From Candidatus Rifleibacteriota bacterium (GTDB lineage: Bacteria > Riflebacteria > Ozemobacteria > Ozemobacterales > Ozemobacteraceae): a stretch of 64,000 bases of DNA. Both the position numbers and the translations under genes were made by a program. The stretch is taken from contig JAKQQP010000218.1 in NCBI GenBank assembly GCA_029564115.1, positions 37,008 through 101,007 of the forward strand. The letters run 5' to 3'. Below the pieces are notes generated by a model, which searched no databases, was not told where the DNA came from, and worked only from the letters and a program-made list of their open reading frames with translations. The first letter of the stretch is position 1; the number at the start of each line of letters is the position of its first letter. This document shows positions 31,175 through 39,967 of this stretch, piece by piece.

Positions 31175-32599
31175 ATGGAAGAAGCGGTCATTTTGCAGAC
31201 GGAATTCAAAGATGTTGAGAGTCACAAATCACAATGGGAAAACCTCAAGGCCAAAAGCCCGGGACTGCAGAAAATTCTGCAGGTCATCGAAAAACCCGGC
31301 GTCGCGCTTGTTTTTAGTCATGACGACCCGGATGGCATCACCAGCGGCCTGATTTTTAAACGCACCCTTGAAAAAAAGGGCTGGAAAGTCGAAGCCAGGT
31401 TTCCCGAAGGATTTCTGTTACAGCCAGATCAACTCGAAAAGGGTTTAGCCGAGACTCCCGGCGCCAATGCCATATTCTTGCTCGATAAAGGCACGCTGGT
31501 TCCTTATAACAAATTCGCCGAAAAATTGCCGGTATACATTGTCGATCACCACCCGACACCGGTTGCCCCCGACCAGTGCACATACTTCAACCCGAGTCTG
31601 CCGGCTTACACCTGGTGCTCGACCTCGGTTCTCGCTCATGGCATCGCCACTCTCAGCGACACCCGCGACGATTTTGCCGATTTCCTTTGCCTGATGGGCC
31701 TGAAAGGTGACTGGGCCATAGAGCCGGTCAAGGGCATTATCGCCGATTTCGTCAAACCATTTTTTGTCGAATACGGCAAAAACTTCAAGAATCTGCTCAC
31801 GCTGGTCAAAGAGCGCCCGACCATGTTCGATGCAGAACAGCGTGATCATACCTGCCTGCTTTCGCGCGTCACCGAGTATGTTCATGCCACCGGCGGCGGC
31901 GGGTTCTCATATTTTTACAACGACCGCGAACCGGCACTCAAGAACGTCAATCATGCCGAATGTATCGCCACCGCTCTTGAAGCCATTGCAGACAAAATGA
32001 ACGAAATAAAGAAGATCGGATCGCTCGACGATTTCGTCAATCTTCTGCCACAGCCACAGCAGGGCAATCTCAAGAAAATTTTCGCCTATTTCCTGCAGGA
32101 CTGGGAAAACGCCAACAGAATGCTCGATTCATCGGCTGGCATTCTCAAGCTCGAAGACACATCGATTTATCTGTTTGTCGGCCCTAAAGTGCCTTTGCTG
32201 CCGATGATCGGCTCGATCAAACTGTTTGAACTGAAGCAGAAAGCCGGCGATAAACTGGCGCAGATCATCATGGTCAGTTCGGTCAGCAATTATTACACCC
32301 ACGTTTCGGTGCGTGGTTCAGGCGATCGCGTTCATTCCGGCAAATTTTGCGGCGAGCTCCAGGATTCAATGCAGAGCCGTTTTGCCGATTACAAAGACAA
32401 AATCAGTGGCGGTGGTCACCCGAAAGCAGCCGAGTGTACTTTCAAGACCGACAAGGTCAGCTTTCTGCAGGTATTGACACGTGTCACCGAAGTTCTCAGC
32501 GAAATGCAGCTGCATGACCACATTGCCCGCACCGGCAAGCTCGATGACGCCCAGAAAGCCCGTGCCGACAAGCTCGGTCTCGAATATCTGAAAAAATAA
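31175..32599 (+). CDS. DHH family phosphoesterase
   Basis: The 474-residue protein has the DHH metal motifs: S-H-D-D-P-D-G at 48-54, the motif II Asp D104 in F-L-L-D-K-G, V-D-H-H-P-T-P at 123-129, and a C-terminal DHHA1 domain with S-G-G-G-H-P-K-A-A-E near 410-419. This places it with RecJ/NrnA/GdpP-type manganese phosphoesterases, which cut nucleic acids, short oligonucleotides or cyclic dinucleotides. There are no OB or membrane domains, so it is not a standard RecJ or GdpP. AAAGGATG precedes the ATG. It is the first gene of a three-gene unit with a Clp1-like kinase, which favours an RNA or oligonucleotide substrate (inference). Confidence 0.88.
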   Translation: MEEAVILQTEFKDVESHKSQWENLKAKSPGLQKILQVIEKPGVALVFSHDDPDGITSGLIFKRTLEKKGWKVEARFPEGFLLQPDQLEKGLAETPGANAIFLLDKGTLVPYNKFAEKLPVYIVDHHPTPVAPDQCTYFNPSLPAYTWCSTSVLAHGIATLSDTRDDFADFLCLMGLKGDWAIEPVKGIIADFVKPFFVEYGKNFKNLLTLVKERPTMFDAEQRDHTCLLSRVTEYVHATGGGGFSYFYNDREPALKNVNHAECIATALEAIADKMNEIKKIGSLDDFVNLLPQPQQGNLKKIFAYFLQDWENANRMLDSSAGILKLEDTSIYLFVGPKVPLLPMIGSIKLFELKQKAGDKLAQIIMVSSVSNYYTHVSVRGSGDRVHSGKFCGELQDSMQSRFADYKDKISGGGHPKAAECTFKTDKVSFLQVLTRVTEVLSEMQLHDHIARTGKLDDAQKARADKLGLEYLKK

Positions 32600-32609
32600 A
32601 GGAAACCTG

Positions 32610-33026
32610 ATGTCATTTAAAGAAACTGACTTTCCTGCGCTCATCAAGTATCTAAAACGCATCGTCGAAGAAGAAAAAGACCCGATGCTGGTTAGAGAAC
32701 TCGTTGTGCAACTGGTGAAGTTGTATGAAGATGTGCCCCTCTACCCGGGTATCGTCAATATGTGCATTGGCGGCATCAGCAAAAATCTGAAGCCCGAAGA
32801 ACTCGAAGTGGGGCAGCGCGTCTTCATCAGAAGTGGCGAAGACTGTCTTTGCGGCACAGTGTCTGGGAAAGACGGCGAAGGTATCGAACTCAAGGCCGTT
32901 AAATTGATGACCTCAGAAGACGAACTCGACCTTGGTCTTCGTGAAATCGACCGGGCCACGGTAATCAACTCGAACGTCCTTGCCGAAATGTGGCCGTCGT
33001 TGGTTTTTCCCAGGGAGCAAAAATAA
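32610..33026 (+). CDS. Conserved-looking small protein, function unknown
   Basis: The 138-residue protein has a helical N-terminal half (YLKRIVEEEKDPMLVRELVV) and a beta-rich C-terminal half (VGQRVFIRSGEDCLCGTVSG, GIELKAVKL) that could be a small barrel. AAAGGAAA lies before the ATG. It is tightly placed between the DHH and Clp1-like genes (10 and 2 bases), so it probably serves the same process. No family is recognised. Confidence 0.7.
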   Translation: MSFKETDFPALIKYLKRIVEEEKDPMLVRELVVQLVKLYEDVPLYPGIVNMCIGGISKNLKPEELEVGQRVFIRSGEDCLCGTVSGKDGEGIELKAVKLMTSEDELDLGLREIDRATVINSNVLAEMWPSLVFPREQK

Positions 33027-33028
33027 TC

Positions 33029-34282
33029 ATGCAGCTCAACATAAAAAAAGGTGACTTTTATCTGTTGAACGGTCCAGCCAGAGTTCTGGTCTCTGGTGGC
33101 GCTATAGAGGTCATTGCAGCCAAAGTTTCCGTCGGCGAGAGTATCGATGTGCCGGTCGGGAAAAAGATTCCGCTGCTCGGCAGCGAAGACGGTGTCCTTG
33201 AAATAGAAGCTGGTCTCAACGCTCTGACAAAAATGGAAAGCAGTTCGATTCCGGCTGAATGGGATGCACTCGCCAACGACATAGCTGCCGCAAGAGTCAA
33301 AGGAAGCCTGTATAAAATACTGGTTCTGGGCGAAGTAGATACCGGCAAAACCTTCTTCAGCACCTACCTGGCCAACCGTCTGCTCGAAAAAGTGGGTAAA
33401 ACCGCGATTCTCGATTGTGACACAGGCCAATCCGACATCGGCTGCCCAGGCACGTTTGGCATGCTGGTAATGCAAAAGCCCGCCATTTTTCTGACAGAAA
33501 TTGCGCCAACTCACATGTATCTGCTCGGCGCCCACTCACCCGGGCTGCACTTTCTACCGGCCCTGACCGGTCTTGTCGAGATGCTGCGCAAAGCCGAAAA
33601 AGAGGCTGATGCACTGATCATCGACACGACCGGCTGGGTACAGGGCGATGGCGGTCGCGCCATAAAAAAAGCCAAACTCGACATAGTTCAGCCTGACAAA
33701 GTCATTCTGATGCAGAAAAGCAACGAACTGGAACACCTGGTATGTCATCTGCCGGCAGACAGAGTCGTACGCCTGCCGGTTTCCAGGAAAGCTTCATCAA
33801 CCAGCCAGATGGATCGCAAAGAACTGAGAGAACTTGTCAGCCGCAAATATTTCAGCAACACCAGAGTTTTTGAAATACCTTTCAAGCAGGTGTACACCGA
33901 TCGCAGTTACTTTCTGACCGGTACAAAAATCGAGCTCGAGGGCACTCTTTATGCCGAACGACTTTCGGCGTGGGAGGGCACCCTTGTCTTCACCTCAGGG
34001 CCGCTCATGCCAGAAATGACGAAAAGCTGGCCCAAAGACATCGGAATGCTGCGTGTTTTCATTGCCGGCCAGGAAAAAGGCCTTATGGTAGCACTTCTCG
34101 ACGCTGAACAGAATATGCTGGCAGTTGGCCGGCTTGAAGAACTTGATTTTTTGCGCAACAATCTTCGCATCAGATCAAACTTCAATGGTGATATGGCACA
34201 GATTCGGGGTATTCAGTTCGGCTCCCTGAAAATTACAGAAAGTGGTAATGAAGCTGGCTTCATCGAACCCGGCTCGTTCTGA
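33029..34282 (+). CDS. Clp1/Grc3-like polynucleotide kinase domain protein
   Basis: The 417-residue protein resembles the Clp1/NOL9/Grc3 family of 5'-hydroxyl polynucleotide kinases. An N-terminal beta domain (about 1-85) is followed by a P-loop G101-E-V-D-T-G-K-T108, and then the family-type D129-C-D-T-G-Q-S-D136...C-P-G block. A C-terminal beta domain (about 300-417) completes the Clp1 layout. Eukaryotic and archaeal members phosphorylate RNA 5' ends; bacterial ones are little studied. The frame is open from 32990, but that part overlaps the previous gene, and GGGAGC lies before the ATG at 33029. A terminator follows. Confidence 0.8.
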   Translation: MQLNIKKGDFYLLNGPARVLVSGGAIEVIAAKVSVGESIDVPVGKKIPLLGSEDGVLEIEAGLNALTKMESSSIPAEWDALANDIAAARVKGSLYKILVLGEVDTGKTFFSTYLANRLLEKVGKTAILDCDTGQSDIGCPGTFGMLVMQKPAIFLTEIAPTHMYLLGAHSPGLHFLPALTGLVEMLRKAEKEADALIIDTTGWVQGDGGRAIKKAKLDIVQPDKVILMQKSNELEHLVCHLPADRVVRLPVSRKASSTSQMDRKELRELVSRKYFSNTRVFEIPFKQVYTDRSYFLTGTKIELEGTLYAERLSAWEGTLVFTSGPLMPEMTKSWPKDIGMLRVFIAGQEKGLMVALLDAEQNMLAVGRLEELDFLRNNLRIRSNFNGDMAQIRGIQFGSLKITESGNEAGFIEPGSF

Positions 34283-34293
34283 CCCTTATATAC

Positions 34294-34333
34294 AGCCGCC
34301 TGCTTTGTCTTAAAAGCAGGCGGCTCTTTTATT
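34294..34333 (+). terminator. Intrinsic terminator of the DHH / Clp1-like operon
   Basis: A 13-bp stem (34294-34306 with 34313-34325) is followed by CTTTTATTT. Confidence 0.85.
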
Positions 34334-34499
34334 TAAAACCGACCAGATATTCGTGTTCTTTTTCACAAAAACCTGTCAAAATCTGCTGGTGCACCTCAGG
34401 GCAAAAAAGAAAACGCAACCCCCCTTCCGACCACCCTCACAGTGGCTTTGCAGGCTGAAAAGCGCATCATCCTTGACTCTAAAAAAAATTAAAAAACCT

Positions 34500-34529
34500 T
34501 TGACTTTGGGTCCTCAAATGTGGTGTAAT
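34500..34529 (+). promoter_or_regulatory. Promoter of nrdD-nrdG
   Basis: TTGACT (34500-34505) and TGTAAT (34524-34529, with TG one base before it) are 18 bases apart, leaving a leader of about 140 bases before nrdD. Confidence 0.5.
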
Positions 34530-34601
34530 TTGACCCACCGAAATGAAGACCTAAGCAGCCAAAATTCCCCCCTCAAACACCCGTTATCTGGGCATTCAAA
34601 A

Positions 34602-34637
34602 CATTTTCTCCATACATTGCTCTATGTACAGAAAATG
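34602..34637 (+). promoter_or_regulatory. Two-part inverted repeat in the nrdD leader
   Basis: CATTTTCT (34602-34609) pairs with AGAAAATG (34630-34637), and inside it TACAT (34613-34617) pairs with ATGTA (34624-34628) around a TGCTCT loop. It ends 41 bases before the nrdD ATG. It could be a repressor site or a leader hairpin; it does not match the NrdR box as I know it. Confidence 0.5.
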
Positions 34638-34678
34638 ACGGGCAGGGGACTGCTTAAAATTTTTTCACAGGAGCAAGC

Positions 34679-36871
34679 ATGAAGCAGGGTCGCGAATTAC
34701 AGTTCATCGAAAATCGCCAGGGCAACATCGTTGCATTCAACCCGGAAAAAATCCGTTCTGCCATCGAGAGAGCCGGTCGGGCTACCGGTGAGTTTGGAAT
34801 GGTTGATTCGATGAGGATGGCCAGTCAGGTTATCAACATCCTGGCACATCGCCATCAGTCTGGTACACCGAGTGTAGAAGAAGTCCAGGACGTTGTAGAA
34901 CATGTTCTTATAGCCAACAACTATTTCACCACCAACCGTTCATATATCGTCTATCGTGAGCAGCACAAACAAATGCGTGAAGGCAGACGCTCGATGGTCG
35001 ACAGCATCAGTTCGATCAACGAATACCTCGGTCACCAGGACTGGCGCGTCAATGCCAATGCCAATCAGGGCTACTCGCTCGGCGGCATGATTCTCAACGT
35101 TGCCGGCAAGGTAACTGCCAACTACTGGCTTTCACATATTTATACCCCCGAAATCGGTGATGCACACCGCGAAGGCGATTTTCACATTCATGATCTTGAC
35201 ATGCTTTCTGGCTATTGTGCCGGCTGGTCTCTGCGCACCCTCCTTCAAGAAGGTTTCAACGGAGTACCCGGTAAAGTTGAAGCCGGTGCCCCGAAACATT
35301 TTTCGAGCGCACTCGGTCAGATGGTCAACTTCCTTGGCACTCTGCAAAACGAATGGGCTGGAGCCCAGGCCTTCTCGTCTTTCGACACCTACCTTGCACC
35401 TTTTGTCAAGCTCGATAACCTGACTTATGACCAGGTATTCCAGGGAATTCAGGAATTCGTATACAATCTGAACGTGCCCTCACGCTGGGGCACACAGACC
35501 CCGTTCACCAACCTCACCCTCGACTGGAACTGCCCGGAAGACCTGCGCAGTCAGCACCCGCTCATCGGTGGTCAGCATGCAGACTTCACCTACGGCGAAC
35601 TGCAGCACGAAATGGATCTGATTAACCGCGCCTTCATCGACGTGATGAGCCGTGGTGATTATCGCGGTCGCGCTTTCACCTTCCCGATTCCGACCTATAA
35701 CATCACCAAAGACTTCGACTGGGATCACCCCAACTGCCAGCCCCTCTTCGAAATGACCGCCAAATACGGTTTGCCCTATTTCCAGAATTTTATCAATTCT
35801 GATCTTGAACCGAATATGGTCAGATCGATGTGCTGCAGACTGCAACTCGATCTTCGCGAACTGCTCAAACGCGGCAACGGCCTTTTCGGCTCAGCTGAAC
35901 AGACCGGTTCTATTGGCGTCGTCACGATTAACCTTGCCCGGCTTGGCTATATGTACAAAGGCAACTTTGAAGCCATGGCCACCCGTCTCGAATCTCTGAT
36001 GGATCTCGCCAAAAAGAGTCTCGAAATTAAAAGAAAAGTTATTCAGACTCGCATCGACAGCGGCCTGTTTCCGTATACCCGCCGTTATCTCGGGACGCTG
36101 CGCAATCATTTTTCAACCATTGGCATCAATGGCATGAACGAATGTATCCGCAACTTTTCAGAAAATGCTTTCGATATATCTACTTCAGAGGGCACTGAAC
36201 TCGCTCAGAAACTCCTCGACCGCATGCGTGAGCGTATCGTGCAGATTCAGGTCGAAACAGGGCATCTCTACAATCTCGAAGCAACTCCGGCCGAAGGCGC
36301 CACCCACAGATTTGCCCGCGAAGACAAAAAGCGTTTCCATGACATCATTCAGGCTGGCACACCCAAAGCCGCTTATTACACTAATTCCAGCCAGCTGCCC
36401 GTTGATTATACCGGCGATTTGTTCGATATCATGCGTCACCAGGAAAAACTGCAGACTAAATACACCGGCGGAACAGTTCTCCACCTTTACGTCGGTGAGC
36501 GTATTCCCGATGCAGAATCCTGCAAACGTCTCGTTAAAAAGACTCTTTCACAGTTCAGACTGCCGTATGTAACTGTCACTCCGACTTTCAGCGTTTGCCC
36601 CAAACACGGTTATATCGCCGGCGAGCATCATTTCTGCCCAACCTGTGACAGCATTGAAACGCGTCGTATTGCAGCTGAAGCCCAGGCAGAAGGGCATGAA
36701 ATCGCTGCAGACACCATAACTATACCAGAAGAAAAGCGTCAGGCCTGCGAAGTCTGGACTCGTGTCATGGGTTATTTCAGACCTGTTTCGCAGTTCAATG
36801 CCGGCAAAAAGAGCGAATACAGCGATCGTATCATGCTCAAATCTCAAGAAATCGTCAGGGAAGTGATCTAA
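34679..36871 (+). CDS. nrdD: Anaerobic ribonucleoside-triphosphate reductase (class III)
   Basis: The 730-residue glycyl radical enzyme makes deoxyribonucleotides from NTPs without oxygen. It opens with an ATP-cone (about 8-100) that binds the allosteric effectors. The central barrel shows H-I-H-D-L-D, S-W-N-L-like substrate segments and the L-S-like N-M-V-R-S-M-C-C-R-L-Q-L-D block. Near the C-terminus a Cys-rich zinc segment (V-C-P-K-H...F-C-P-T-C) precedes the radical-bearing loop T-R-V-M-G698-Y-F-R-P-V. AGGAG lies 6 bases before the ATG. It is paired with its activase nrdG 7 bases downstream. Confidence 0.95.
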   Translation: MKQGRELQFIENRQGNIVAFNPEKIRSAIERAGRATGEFGMVDSMRMASQVINILAHRHQSGTPSVEEVQDVVEHVLIANNYFTTNRSYIVYREQHKQMREGRRSMVDSISSINEYLGHQDWRVNANANQGYSLGGMILNVAGKVTANYWLSHIYTPEIGDAHREGDFHIHDLDMLSGYCAGWSLRTLLQEGFNGVPGKVEAGAPKHFSSALGQMVNFLGTLQNEWAGAQAFSSFDTYLAPFVKLDNLTYDQVFQGIQEFVYNLNVPSRWGTQTPFTNLTLDWNCPEDLRSQHPLIGGQHADFTYGELQHEMDLINRAFIDVMSRGDYRGRAFTFPIPTYNITKDFDWDHPNCQPLFEMTAKYGLPYFQNFINSDLEPNMVRSMCCRLQLDLRELLKRGNGLFGSAEQTGSIGVVTINLARLGYMYKGNFEAMATRLESLMDLAKKSLEIKRKVIQTRIDSGLFPYTRRYLGTLRNHFSTIGINGMNECIRNFSENAFDISTSEGTELAQKLLDRMRERIVQIQVETGHLYNLEATPAEGATHRFAREDKKRFHDIIQAGTPKAAYYTNSSQLPVDYTGDLFDIMRHQEKLQTKYTGGTVLHLYVGERIPDAESCKRLVKKTLSQFRLPYVTVTPTFSVCPKHGYIAGEHHFCPTCDSIETRRIAAEAQAEGHEIAADTITIPEEKRQACEVWTRVMGYFRPVSQFNAGKKSEYSDRIMLKSQEIVREVI

Positions 36872-36878
36872 GCTTCTA

Positions 36879-37622
36879 ATGATCGACCAAATCGACAAAG
36901 TAAGGGTAGGGGGCATGCAGCCCCTTACCCTGATAGATTTTCCGGGGCGGCTGGCAACAGTTCTTTTTTTGCAGGGTTGCAACCTGCGTTGCCGTTTCTG
37001 TTACAACGGCTCACTGTTGCCGGCCACCGCCCGAGATAAAATCAGCTGGTCCGGCATAATTGACTTTCTCAAAGACCGCCAGGGTTTTGTAGAAGGTGTT
37101 GTCTTCAGCGGTGGTGAACCGTGCATGCAATCAGGCCTGCTCGATGCCATGGCCGAAGTCAGGGAACTCGGTTATGATATAGCTCTGCATACCAATGGTT
37201 TTTACCCCGATGTGGTTGCCAGAGCCATTGACATGCGACTGCTACAGTTTATAGCCATAGATTACAAGGGGCCTTTGCACCGTTACAGCGAAATAACCGG
37301 GGCTACCGCCAACGAGACCGCATTCAACCGCCTGACAGAAATCGTCGTTGCAAGTGGCGTGAAATATGAATATAGAACCACTTTTCACCCACGTCTGATC
37401 AGCGACAGAGAAATACTTGAAATGGCCGACTGGCTCGAGGCAAGAAAAGTTTCCAGCTTTGCCCTGCAGAAATTCAAGCATGGCGATGCTTATGACCTTA
37501 CGCTTCCCCCGGTTGTCGGACCCTGGATCCTCAACACTACCATTCTGAAGCTAAAGAGCAGGTTTGCCGATTTTACACTGCGCAGTGACGGCAACAGCGA
37601 TCTGCAGCAGCTTGCTGCATAA
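36879..37622 (+). CDS. nrdG: Anaerobic ribonucleotide reductase activating protein (radical SAM)
   Basis: The 247-residue radical SAM enzyme has C34-N-L-R-C38-R-F-C41-Y, an F-S-G-G-E-P SAM-binding motif (about 76-81) and the L-H-T-N-G-F strand. It would place the glycyl radical on NrdD G698 using a [4Fe-4S] cluster and SAM. At this length it resembles the longer NrdG/YjjW-like group (classic NrdG is about 150-180 residues). No clear SD; translation may be coupled to nrdD, whose stop is 7 bases away. Confidence 0.9.
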   Translation: MIDQIDKVRVGGMQPLTLIDFPGRLATVLFLQGCNLRCRFCYNGSLLPATARDKISWSGIIDFLKDRQGFVEGVVFSGGEPCMQSGLLDAMAEVRELGYDIALHTNGFYPDVVARAIDMRLLQFIAIDYKGPLHRYSEITGATANETAFNRLTEIVVASGVKYEYRTTFHPRLISDREILEMADWLEARKVSSFALQKFKHGDAYDLTLPPVVGPWILNTTILKLKSRFADFTLRSDGNSDLQQLAA

Positions 37623-37649
37623 GCAGACTGCAGGCGTAAACGGCTGTTC

Positions 37650-37679
37650 TTGACTTTTTGCCTGGCAAAACTGTATAAA
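37650..37679 (+). promoter_or_regulatory. Promoter of the phosphofructokinase gene
   Basis: TTGACT (37650-37655) and TATAAA (37674-37679) are 18 bases apart, 66 bases before the ATG at 37746. Confidence 0.65.
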
Positions 37680-37745
37680 TGATGAACAGTCTGATCAACA
37701 GACTGTCGCGCTGGTGCCCTTAGTAATCACAGAAACGAGGCAGGT

Positions 37746-39086
37746 ATGGAAATCACCCAGAACGAACTCAATATTCAGACGCTCGGCAAAGCAAATTTTG
37801 ATTCGCCTCTCAGACTTTCAAAGATTGATGGCGACTACCTCACCAATTATATTGAAGAAAAAGAGCGGGTGCTTTTCAACAGCAGCCTTTGCAAGCTAAA
37901 AGAAGAGCTGGATGCAGGTCTTGAGCCTCTTTCATTCGAAAAAGCCGGCCCAAGAGAAAAGATTTTTTTCGATCCGAGCCGTACCCGCGCCGGTATCGTT
38001 ACCTGCGGCGGCCTCTGCCCCGGCATCAACGATGTCATTCGCGGGCTGGTCATGCAGCTTTATTTCTGGTATGGCGTTAAAAACATCTATGGTTTTCGCT
38101 ACGGTTACCTTGGGATGATCAAAGAATCAGGTCTGCAGCCGATGGTTCTTGACCCTGAAGTAGTCTCTGAAATACACCAACAGGGCGGCACCATTCTCGG
38201 CTCTTCGAGAGGGCCTCAGGACGTCGGTCTGATGGTCGATCGCCTGATGGATTACAACATCAACATTCTCTTCTGCATCGGCGGTGACGGCACCTTGCGC
38301 GGCGCCAAAGAAATCAACGAAGAAATAAACAAGCGCGGTCTGGCAATTTCCGTCATTGGCATACCGAAAACCATTGACAATGATATTGGCTTCATCGAAA
38401 AAACCTTTGGGTTCGAGACAGCTTTCACCCATGCCGTCGACTCAATCAGAACCGCGCACGTCGAGGCCCGCGGCTACCAGAATGGCGTTGGCCTGGTCAA
38501 GCTGATGGGACGACAGTCCGGTTACATAACCGCCAATGCTTCAATTGCCTCTCAAGATGTTAATTTCTGCCTCATCCCCGAAATGCCCTTCGACCTGGAG
38601 GGCGAAAACGGTTTTTACAAACACCTGCTCGACCGGATTCAACGCAAGAATCACGCGGTCGTAGTAGTTGCCGAGGGAGTAGGGGACCGCTTCTGTTCAA
38701 TGGAAGAACGGGATATTTCGGGCAATCGCAAGTTTGGCGATGTTGGCATAATGCTGCGTGACGGCATTGGCAAGTATTTTAAAGAACGCAACATCCCGGT
38801 TTCCCTCAAATACATCGACCCGAGCTACATCATTCGCAGCTCATCCGCCATTCCTTCCGACAGCATTTTCTGCAATCAGCTCGCCCAGCACGCGGTTCAT
38901 GCTGGTATGGCCGGCAAAACCGGCATGCTGGTCGGTCTCTGGAACAACTCGTTCACCCACGTGCCCATCGATATCGCGATTCGCAACCGCAAACACATCG
39001 ACCCCGAAAGCATGTTCTGGCTCAATGTTCTCGAAACAACAGGTCAGCCGCGCTGGATGCAGAATAAACCGCGCGGGTCCGCCTGA
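37746..39086 (+). CDS. 6-phosphofructokinase (long, atypical group)
   Basis: The 446-residue enzyme phosphorylates fructose 6-phosphate to the 1,6-bisphosphate in glycolysis. It has C-G-G-L-C-P-G-I-N near 87-95, G-G-D-G-T at 179-183 and P-K-T-I-D-N-D at 207-213, then M-G-R-Q-S-G. The pair Gly182/Lys208 corresponds to the atypical ATP-dependent group of plants and trypanosomatids; PPi-dependent enzymes have Asp at the first position, and short bacterial ATP enzymes have Gly at both. ATP use is therefore likely, and a different allosteric behaviour from E. coli PfkA. It is longer than the usual 320 residues by an N-terminal 75-residue extension. GAGG lies upstream. Confidence 0.92.
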   Translation: MEITQNELNIQTLGKANFDSPLRLSKIDGDYLTNYIEEKERVLFNSSLCKLKEELDAGLEPLSFEKAGPREKIFFDPSRTRAGIVTCGGLCPGINDVIRGLVMQLYFWYGVKNIYGFRYGYLGMIKESGLQPMVLDPEVVSEIHQQGGTILGSSRGPQDVGLMVDRLMDYNINILFCIGGDGTLRGAKEINEEINKRGLAISVIGIPKTIDNDIGFIEKTFGFETAFTHAVDSIRTAHVEARGYQNGVGLVKLMGRQSGYITANASIASQDVNFCLIPEMPFDLEGENGFYKHLLDRIQRKNHAVVVVAEGVGDRFCSMEERDISGNRKFGDVGIMLRDGIGKYFKERNIPVSLKYIDPSYIIRSSSAIPSDSIFCNQLAQHAVHAGMAGKTGMLVGLWNNSFTHVPIDIAIRNRKHIDPESMFWLNVLETTGQPRWMQNKPRGSA

Positions 39087-39094
39087 TTTTCAGA

Positions 39095-39886
39095 TTATCT
39101 CTGAAGAGTGGGTGCCAGCAGCTTTACGGCTTCTTCGTGCAAAAGCCCATTCGTGGCGAGCAGCTCATAACTGTCTAGTGCCATGGGTGAGCCATCGAAT
39201 CGGCTGATTTGGCCACCGGCCTCTTTTACAAGCAACAGGCCGGCTGCAACATCCCAGGGTTTGAGTCCGGTTTCCCAATAGATGGCGAACACGCCGCTGG
39301 CAATGAAACAAAGGTCGAGGGCTGCCGAACCGAAGCGCCGCACGCATTGCACCTGCATCAGCATTATTTTCAGGCGTTCGACGATGATTTCTATATTCTC
39401 TCGGCGGTTGTAGGGAAACCCGGTAACGGCGAGAGCGTCATTTAAAAGAGTTTGAGTGCCGACTCTTATGGGTCGGCCATTCAAAAATGCGCCACCGCCA
39501 CGGTAGCATGAATAACATTCTTTATTCATCGGGTTTACTACAACCCCGACCACCGGTTCGCCCTGATCGCAGAGCGCGATGGAAACGGCAAAATGAGGCA
39601 AGCGGTTGGCAAAGTTTGTGGTACCATCGAGCGGGTCGACAACCCAGACCAGCCCTTGATTCCAGTTGTCGCCGCCATGCTCTTCGCCATGAAACCTGAC
39701 TTCAGGAAATCTGGCAAAAAGCTCTTTTTTTATAAGTTTTTCAGAGGCAATATCGACTTCGGTAACCAGATCGACGGTGCCTTTGTGAATTACTTCATGA
39801 CTGTTGTTAAAATTTTCTCTGATCATGCCGGCAGCCATTACGGCAACCTCAATGGCTCCACTGTAGAAATTTTCGAGATTCGGCAT
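39095..39886 (-). CDS. Inositol monophosphatase family protein
   Basis: The 263-residue protein has the family metal and catalytic motifs: H-G-E-E-H-G near 70-75, W-V-V-D-P-L-D-G-T-T-N-F near 87-98 and W-D-V-A-A-G near 216-221. Substrates in the family include inositol phosphates, fructose 1,6-bisphosphate and PAP; this sequence is of the SuhB/ImpA type. The frame is open much further upstream (to 40084), but GGAG lies 6 bases before the ATG at 39886 and the conserved region starts there. It converges with the phosphofructokinase gene, only 8 bases apart and without a visible terminator. Confidence 0.92.
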   Translation of the reverse strand: MPNLENFYSGAIEVAVMAAGMIRENFNNSHEVIHKGTVDLVTEVDIASEKLIKKELFARFPEVRFHGEEHGGDNWNQGLVWVVDPLDGTTNFANRLPHFAVSIALCDQGEPVVGVVVNPMNKECYSCYRGGGAFLNGRPIRVGTQTLLNDALAVTGFPYNRRENIEIIVERLKIMLMQVQCVRRFGSAALDLCFIASGVFAIYWETGLKPWDVAAGLLLVKEAGGQISRFDGSPMALDSYELLATNGLLHEEAVKLLAPTLQR

Positions 39887-39909
39887 TTTGGGCTCCTGCG
39901 TGTCTTTGT

Positions 39910-39938
39910 TTGATGATTCCAGGCAATAATGATAGAAT
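39910..39938 (+). promoter_or_regulatory. Promoter for the gene at 39968
   Basis: TTGATG (39910-39915) and TAGAAT (39933-39938) are exactly 17 bases apart. The -10 overlaps an upstream in-frame ATG (39929), so the GTG at 39968 is the likely start. Confidence 0.55.
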
Positions 39939-39967
39939 TGTTTTTCTGTAAAAACAAGGAGAACCGC

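Larger units (their letters stand above)
34283..34678. other. Intergenic region upstream of nrdD (396 bases)
   Basis: It holds the terminator of the preceding operon (34294-34333), a promoter (34500-34529) and a 36-base two-part inverted repeat (34602-34637). An open frame at 34353-34682 is rich in Lys, Pro and Ser with no domain and looks non-coding. Confidence 0.6.

Noticed and set aside
34353..34682. A 109-codon frame upstream of nrdD
   Set aside because: Its translation is low in structure, rich in Lys/Pro/Ser, overlaps the nrdD start and contains the promoter and inverted repeat.
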